A DNA stretch of 64,000 nucleotides, from assembly GCA_963971225.1 (NCBI GenBank), contig OZ020268.1:14113032-14177031 (forward strand), given 5' to 3'. Under the pieces are notes generated by a model. The model did no database searches. It worked only from the letters and a program-made list of their open reading frames with translations, and was not told the DNA's origin. The stretch is from Melieria omissa. Its lineage: Eukaryota; Arthropoda; Insecta; Diptera; Ulidiidae. Position numbers and translations under genes: made by a program. Position 1 is the first letter of the stretch, and the number at the start of each line of letters is the position of its first letter. This document shows, piece after piece, positions 57,801 through 64,000 of this stretch.

Positions 57801-60800
57801 AAATGAAAGCGGAAACATCAAGTAATACGTGTGTTTTCAAAAATAATTACCGGTTTCATAGGCGCATACCTTGTATAACACTGCCAAATTATTTGGTGTG
57901 ATTCCCATTCTCATCGAAATAAAAGCAAAAATGTACTACAGTCAAAAGATTTTGAATTGCTCGAAACAATGCAAAACACAAAACTTTGCATATTTTGGAG
58001 TTTTAAAGGAAAAAAGCTGAAAAGTGTTGAAAATGACTATGGTACATTTTTGATATTATTTCGATGAGAATCTCACTTACGCCAAAAAATTCGTGTTATA
58101 CCTATCTCGAAAGTTGATTTACGAAAAATGTGCATGGTTTTTAACATTAACCCTTTTAGTGCCGGAGGCCGATATATCGCCTCTTGCTGCACTAACGAGA
58201 AGTGCCAGAGCCTGATATATCGGCCCGCCTTTTAGCGCTTTACTATTCGCATTGCGGGAGAACTCTATCTCAAAACAAATTTGTAATAACTTATAAATGA
58301 TCTTTGAGTGAATGAATGATGAATTTCATTAAAAGAGAATACAAAAAAAATAGTTTTTTGTTTTAACTCTTTGTGGACGTTTATGTTATCGGGACTTTTC
58401 GGCAGCGTGTTATGTAAACAACTGTTTGAACAACTGTTCTGAATTCTAAAAATTTTTTTATTTTGACAAACCAACAATTAGCATTACAAGATTTCGAAAA
58501 TTCTATTCATTCTCTATTTCATCCTCTGTATACTGCTTTTTGAATTATGTAAATATTGTTTCTCGTTTGGTTTTTATGAGCATTTTCCCAAACAATAGTA
58601 AAACTGTGAAATTCGGCCGGATATTCTCGCATGGGCACCTCTTTTTCGCCCGGCACTAAAAGGGTTAAAGGAAACGCCATGTACACCTAAGTCTGTTTTT
58701 ACACGGTAGATTGGTTCCAGAAGAAGCCGTGTAAAAAAAAACCGTGTAAAAAAAGACATTGATCGTATACAAAAATGGGTGATTTGTTCCTAATCTCTAA
58801 AACCTATTAAAATTTCTTTACCAAACACGTCTTATTGCATTGACAGTTCACAAAATATTAACACGTTTCAATTGCTCTGACCAGTAAATTTTATTGTATG
58901 CACATAAAGGGAATTCCCCTAAATTAGTGCTATTCACATTTGCTTTGACCAGTAAAAATTGCTTGTACGCGCTAAAAGGGAATTCACTTAAATCTTTAAG
59001 CTAGTGTTCGCAAACTATCGATAGCACTATCGATACTATCGATGGTTTCAGACTTTTTTCTTTCATAAATACTTTTTTGTGATATGAACATACTTCGCAA
59101 AAATTAAATTTGACAAAAAAAATTTAAGTACATAAAATTTCAAATCGTGCTAAATGGAATAAAATCGTGTAAAAAAATTAAAAATATTCAATTTTCAAAC
59201 CGTGTTATATCAAAACCGTGTAAAAAAAGACCGTGTAAAAACAGACTTAGGTGTAATTCCATATTTTTCGACTTTGAGGTCCAATTACCGCGGAGTTTAA
59301 AAATTATAAAAATAAATTACATTGGAAAAGAAGCCATGAAATGATGTCAATGCTACAAAGTGAAAATAATGTCAACCGGTTTATTGGTTTAGAAATTACA
59401 ATCGAAAACGTGTAAAAAGTCAGGGAAAATCCGAAAAAGTGGCACGCCCATTTTTTGCGAAAACTAGAGCTGTTACATAAAAACGGAGTAGGGTTTCGAA
59501 AACAGCGTGGAAAAACTATTTAGATTCATGTAAAAAACTTCATGCAAAAGACATGCTGTTGTCTAGTGTTATGAATCAGGTATTAAAACCTTTGTACCTA
59601 TGTAGAAGATTGCTAAGCTATTCTATATAAAGCTTACTAGCTATAATTTCACTCTTAAGTAACGGCGGTAACCGTTAAACTGGCCTTGCTTGAAAAGTTT
59701 CATTTATAAATTTTACCTGTAATCTGAACTGAAATCAATTGCCCTGTTTCGACTTCGATGTGTATGCTGTTGTTGCAATATTAAACTATGAGTGCAAACC
59801 TTTTACAAGAACAAAAACGAATTGCTTTAGCGACAGCAACAAGTCGCGCAGTGAACATAGAACCCGACATATAGTAGAAAAGCTGGCGCAATGCACACGG
59901 CAAATGCCATTTATCTAAGGGAAACGTTATTAAATGGAAAAACCATGCTTCATAACGGTGCACTGGCAACACACACTTCGTCTGCGAATTGTTGCTGCGT
60001 GCTGTTATCTCTGTCCCCGACTGCGAAATAGTTTTATAATTTTTAACTTTGTCAGGGACCATATTAAATTCCTTTTACAAAATTTATGTGCAAAGTTCAA
60101 GCAGCACACATGCACACAAGCACGCGCATTGATTCACCGTGCGTAGAGTGTCTACTCGGATGTCGTCTTAAGCGCCAGCACAACTTTGCGCTGCATTGCT
60201 TCCTGCCAGCCGACCTGCTAGCCAGGATGCAACGCTTAAGGTGGTGTGAATGCGCTGGTATGGCCAGGACACAAAGTGGGAGCCATTTGCAGTTCGCAAA
60301 CATGCATAAAATGTTAACATGACAGCAACAGCGACAGCGACAGCGGCATGGAGCGTGTAGTAAACGAACCAGTTTTCATGGGAAATTATTGTATTTCATT
60401 CTGCGTTCAATCAAAATGTTCACAGCATGATGTCGTAATGCAAGGAACACATCAACAACATTTCAGATTGGACAAACGTCACTTTTGCCGCCTGCAACGG
60501 ACTGTAGCGTACGAGTAGCGAACGGTGCGGGATGGAGTGGACTTGTTACACGTCCGCTCCAACTTTGTTGACAACAATAGAAGTCGATGCTGCTGTTGCG
60601 CTGCTTGTTGCCATAGCTGTTGGCGTTGACGATGACGATGACGCTGCCGATGTTGTACTGATTGTTGTTGTTGTTGTTGCTGTAGCAATGCAATGCCGGC
60701 AGATAAGTTTCCCATTAGGCGAACAATGGAACAACGCCTGCCGCCCGACATCGCCAGCTCCCATCACGCACAGTTGGACATGTCAGTCGAGTGATGACAG

Positions 60801-61872
60801 CTGACGGTGACTGCTGTCATATGACCATTTCAATGGACATACGGAAGTGTGCGCTATTTGTGCTCACTTAAAGACGAATAGAATTTATGGCACTGCTTTC
60901 ACAGTCCGAGTAAAGGCTTCGATGGTGGAAAGGACGACTGCAGCTCGATGGATTGGCTTCATTCAATTCAATCGAGGCTTTTATTTACAATTTCAATTTT
61001 CTACTAGCATTGGGATTGCTTGCATTTGGGGTTTTTTTGTGTCTCAAATAAGACTGCATTGGATGAGGCTGTGACTTCTGATATAAACGAAGTGGCAATT
61101 GTTTACTGGTGAACTGTTATCAGACTGAATTGTATGGAATAAGACTGGCAAGAAATACAAAAAGTCAACTTGACTTGCTACGCGAAATATTGAATTGAAA
61201 AATTAATAAGAAATAATATTTGGCGGCTTGAAATGATAATTGTTAATTTATCACATATTTGTAGAACACATTTTGTAAAATTCTAATAAATAATTAATAA
61301 TAAGTAATTAATAAGAAATTAATTAATTAATTAATCAAAGTTAATGAATGTATGAACATTTTCGGCGCAAATAAACATTGCGATTATTTTTCGAAATTTA
61401 CTAACGTTACACTAGAGTAAATGGCTAACTGAACTCTTCAGTATTGGCGTAGGTGATTGACTTTGCTTAATCCCAAAAACAAAAAAAAGTCTGTGAGGGT
61501 TAAGTCATACGATCCCGGCACTCAAGCTCTGGAGTTGGAGCCGCATTTACCTGAAACTTTAAACCCTGATTTTTTTTTAATTTCCAAACTGTCGAAAAGC
61601 AAATAAAAAAACTCTGTGTAATAAATATAAACTAAGTATGTAACATAAAAATACTAGAGATCGACTTATAAAAGTATCTTCATCAACATTTTCATTCTTT
61701 AACAGTGCACTCTGATTTCCTCTCAACTATACTTGAGTCAAATTACTTGTTTGCTATGGTATATAAGTTTGATAAATATTAACATAAATTGCGCACTAAC
61801 TGCAGCAAAAGTACTCACCTGTCCTTACGCATTCCTCGGTTAGACAAACACTCGTTTCTCTAGACGTCGCGC
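54815..61872 (-). CDS. M13 (neprilysin-type) zinc metallopeptidase, N-terminal exon(s) outside window
   Basis: Ectoenzyme family cleaving small peptides on the amino side of hydrophobic residues. Minus-strand exons: 61872-61819, 57162-57053, 56992-56875, 56818-55815, 55757-55595, 55531-55412, 55345-55149, 55087-54815; all phases fit and they give 678 residues. The upstream part (cytoplasmic tail and membrane anchor, or a signal peptide) is missing: the 54-base exon starts in mid-codon. That exon carries the [10 protein letters not shown] start of the ectodomain and joins [19 protein letters not shown]. The catalytic region is complete: VVNAFYNP (substrate binding), HEITHGFDD (HExxH zinc site), GENIADNGG (third zinc ligand Glu and ExxxD) and the terminal CSVW of the family. 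An active enzyme is therefore expected. Drosophila has many Nep and Nep-like genes; I cannot say which one this is. Confidence 0.92.
57873..58101. repeat. 229-bp inverted-repeat element
   Basis: The two halves are imperfect reverse complements over about 75 bp from the ends: GTATAACAC at both tips, then AATTATTTGGTGT / AATTTTTTGGCGT, then TTCTCATCGAAATAA and CAAAAATGTAC shared by both arms. Probably a small non-autonomous DNA transposon. Target duplication not identified. Confidence 0.65.
58151..58664. mobile_element. piggyBac-like MITE (514 bp)
   Basis: TTAA at 58147-58150 and 58665-58668 flanks perfect 15-bp inverted repeats, CCCTTTTAGTGCCGG. A palindromic CGATATATCG sits about 20 bp inside the left end, with a related GATATATC nearby. 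No transposase is encoded. Confidence 0.82.
58684..59253. mobile_element. Tigger/pogo-like MITE (570 bp)
   Basis: Perfect 24-bp terminal inverted repeats beginning CACCTAAGTCTGTTTTTACA, with TA at 58682-58683 and 59254-59255. Subterminal CCGTGTAAAAAA motifs recur at both ends. The interior holds an imperfect direct duplication of about 75 bp (each copy with TGACCAGTAAA and AAAGGGAATTC) and a cluster of TATCGATA sites (59016-59044). No coding capacity. Confidence 0.85.
59016..59044. promoter_or_regulatory. Cluster of DRE-type TATCGATA motifs
   Basis: TATCGATA at 59016-59023 and 59028-59035, then TATCGATG at 59037-59044: three copies in 29 bases. TATCGATA is the Drosophila DRE bound by DREF and by BEAF-32 (CGATA). 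The cluster lies inside the Tigger-like MITE, within the peptidase intron. Binding or function is not shown. Confidence 0.5.
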
Positions 61873-63268
61873 CTAAAATAAACAGAAACTTGCGTAGTTT
61901 AATTACCCAAATTTATACTTTTCAAAGTCTTAAATGTTAAATAAGTGCGCGTCGCTGATTGTTGATTAAATGGCTCAGTTATTGCCACTGGAATGGGGAT
62001 GCAACAGGCATATGGCCAGTACTGGCCGCCATCGCTTGAGTGCTCGCTCGGCACTTAATTCGTTCACCCACCCATTCATACACGAGCAATTTCGCATGGC
62101 GCGGCTTCTGCGTGCCGCGGGGACATACAAACAGACATCGTTAGTGGCGCAAATTGAATGCGAAGCCAAATCAGCCCGTTCTGCTGCACACTTGTACGAC
62201 TGCAGCATTTGAGGCGGAAAGCTGTCAATGCGGTTGTACAACACGCAGCCGAGCGGCCATAACAGCTGTTGCCAATTTCAATTGAGGCTTTGTTTTGTAG
62301 ATACGAGTGTTTCATTTTCTCACCGCTAGCTTAAGAATAATACCACAAATGTGTCATTTATCACACATAGCGGCAATGCACACGCAGATGCACTCGTTCA
62401 ATTGTGGTATTGCTGGCGCAACGACTTCAGAAGCTGCCAACTGGCATCGTACAACAACAAGACCAGAAGCAAGTGTCGACGACAGTAAAACGATATCAAT
62501 GAATCTGCCGCAAGCAGACAAAACTACGCAACGCACGTGCACATACACCGACACATAACATATGTTTGTGTGCGTGCTGCTACACATGATGGTTGACATG
62601 TTAAAAAAACACCAACCGACGGAAACGGATATGTGCACACATAAACAAATGCAGTGTCACTCGAGCAAACACACACACACATGTTGGGGCGAACACGGTT
62701 GATTTGAGTGACAGCAATGAAAACAACAGGATTTCAGCAGTTCTGCACGAAAAATGTATTTACAACCGGTCAATTACACCTTTGCCCGCACCGCTGTCTT
62801 CCCATCAGGCTGCCAGCGAACTTGCAAACATGCTTCAGTGGGTGGACGGACGGGTGAGGGGACGGACTGGACCGGCCCCCGGTGAAAGGTAACTAAGTTG
62901 AAGCATTTTACTTCGGTATACGAGTACGTGAGGCAAATGATGCGCATCGTTTTGTTGGTTGCTTGGTTGGTTGCTCAATTGAAAATCGATAAGCAGACAG
63001 ACAACAAATGAAACGTGCCGAAAAGAGCGGTGTGCGCAGAATTGTGCGGCACGCTACTATCACGGATAGACGATGAACAGTACAAGAATGACTATTAATT
63101 AAAAACTATTATGTTCGAAGAGCGCACAGAAAGTGTTTCTAAGCTCAGAGCATCTTTGCTTCGAAATTGTTTTAATTAACTTTTTAATTTCAGTTTAGTA
63201 GTTCATGCTTAAGCCATTTAAAATTATTAGAAATGTAGCACCATTTCATCCAAAAGTACAGAACTATA
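61873..63268. other. Upstream intron sequence of the M13 peptidase, no exon found
   Basis: On the minus strand I looked for an exon with a membrane anchor or signal peptide that would splice into 61872 and found none. Short ORFs on both strands at 61970-62640 have no recognisable product. The next feature is the mariner-like element starting at 63269. Confidence 0.5.
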
Positions 63269-64000
63269 GGGTTTTCCAACAAGAGGTGTTATTTTTAATC
63301 ATCCAGTATTTCGGTAGCTGTCACTTTTGAAGCTTTTATGCTTTGACATTTGACAAGTAGAAACTACGGCATTACTAAAAATGGAACGATACACGCTTCA
63401 ACAACGCATTGAAATTATTAAAATTCACTATAAAAATGGTGAAAATCTTGCAGTCACAGTTCGCAAAAATAAAGCATTTTTGGGTCGTCGTGAAGCACCT
63501 TGTCGGACCGCAATACAGAAATTGGTGGAAAAATTCGAGCTGTTGGGACAAGTTAGGGATGTGAAGAATAAAACCCGTGCACGTCGCTCAAGAACAACTG
63601 AGAATATTGGTGTTGTAGCCCAAAGTGTTGAAGAAAACCCAGGTTTGTCGATTCCTCGTCCTCGAGAGATGATTAATGATTTTTTATGGTCGGAGTTGGA
63701 TGGTATTGATCTGAACAACGTTTACTTTCAACAAGACGGCGCTACGTGCCACACAAGCAACGAAACCATTGCTCTTTTACGGGAAAAGTTTCCGGACCGT
63801 GTTATCTCTGGAAGAGGTGATCACAATTGGCCACCGAGATCTTGTGACTTAACACCTTGCGACTTCTTCCTTTGGGGCCACTTGAAAGATAAGGTATACG
63901 CCAACAGCCCAGCGTCGATTGAAGACCTCAAAAATAGAATTCGTGAGGCTATCGAGGACATAGGGCAGCCACTTTGCGATTTGGTTATGGAAAATTTCAT
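63269..64000 (+). mobile_element. Mariner-like element, left part (runs off the window)
   Basis: The left end appears to be GGGTTTTCCAACAAGAGG, directly after TA at 63267-63268. About 110 bases of untranslated leader precede a transposase reading frame at 63381. The right end is beyond the window, so the TIR and target duplication cannot be confirmed. Confidence 0.65.
63381..64000 (+). pseudogene. Mariner-family transposase with in-frame internal deletion (DD41D type)
   Basis: An open frame of 206 complete codons runs from the ATG to the window edge. The N-terminal part is the helix-turn-helix DNA-binding region (RIEIIKIHYKNGEN, then NIGVVAQSVEENPGLSI). Right after SIPR the sequence jumps to REMINDFLWSEL, just upstream of the second catalytic Asp (YFQQDGATCHTS). 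The central segment of well over 100 residues with the first catalytic Asp is missing, although the frame is kept. The third Asp is in SCDLTPCDFFLWG; 41 residues lie between the second and third Asp, so DD41D, the spacing of the rosa group described from Ceratitis. It cannot be catalytic as it stands. CCTCG repeated at the junction (about 63656-63664) suggests a microhomology-mediated deletion. Confidence 0.8.

Larger units (their letters stand above)
57163..61818 (-). other. 4.7-kb intron of the M13 peptidase
   Basis: Holds a run of three inverted-repeat elements (57873-58101, 58151-58664, 58684-59253), a (TTAA)n-like tract at about 61302-61336, and CAG/CAA-type simple sequence at about 60320-60345 and 60660-60690. 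No coding exon is supported; the short ORFs around 60480-60800 are products of the triplet repeats. Confidence 0.6.

Noticed and set aside
60463..60804. Overlapping ORFs with poly-Asn, poly-Gln and poly-Val runs
   Set aside because: All result from a GTT/CAA triplet repeat in the peptidase intron; no independent support for a protein.

Overview
This window is nuclear DNA of an insect, almost certainly a higher fly (Diptera: Brachycera). It is AT-rich, its genes are split by GT-AG introns, and it shows no bacterial-style gene packing. The proteins are close to those expected of flies. A tephritid fruit fly or close relative seems most likely, because of the long introns, the tRNA-derived short repeats and a mariner copy with a DD41D catalytic spacing (the rosa type first described from Ceratitis). 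The species call is inference.

Plus strand, 1-22154: the 3' two thirds of a very large smoothelin-like cytoskeletal gene. A 3.9-kb disordered exon open at the window edge, two smoothelin-type helical motifs and a C-terminal calponin-homology (CH) domain can be joined through thirteen exons with consistent phases (1998 codons). A 5.4-kb exon at 10805-16200 gives an alternative CH-less end of 3459 residues. Two phase-1 donors inside it (11197 and 16039) could lead into the CH exons.

23792-24646: a membrane-bound MARCH-type RING-CH ubiquitin ligase (236 aa, 3 exons). 25572-31145: Pat1, the fly homologue of APPBP2, a TPR-like kinesin/APP adaptor (703 aa, 8 exons), with a 2.6-kb first intron that holds a pre-miRNA-like hairpin. 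31146-39473 has no supported gene. 39474-44786: a secreted group III-like phospholipase A2 (300 aa, 5 exons), whose introns have collected four mobile-element remnants. Its 3' end meets, tail to tail, a minus-strand AGTRAP homologue (45915-49513, 159 aa, 4 exons). Divergent from that is a short aldehyde-dehydrogenase-like protein (50345-51165, 249 aa), then an SLC17-type transporter (51918-53718, 562 aa). The minus-strand gene 61872-54815 is an M13 (neprilysin-type) zinc metallopeptidase whose N-terminal exon lies beyond the window.

The window ends in a mariner-like element whose transposase has lost the part carrying the first catalytic Asp by an in-frame deletion. I see no cluster of genes forming a pathway. 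The most striking material is non-coding: a set of small inverted-repeat elements with clean target-site duplications (two Tigger/pogo-like, three piggyBac-like with TTAA, one with an 8-bp duplication, one foldback/MULE-like with a 9-bp duplication), a stack of three such elements in one 1.4-kb stretch, and an isolated miRNA-like hairpin.
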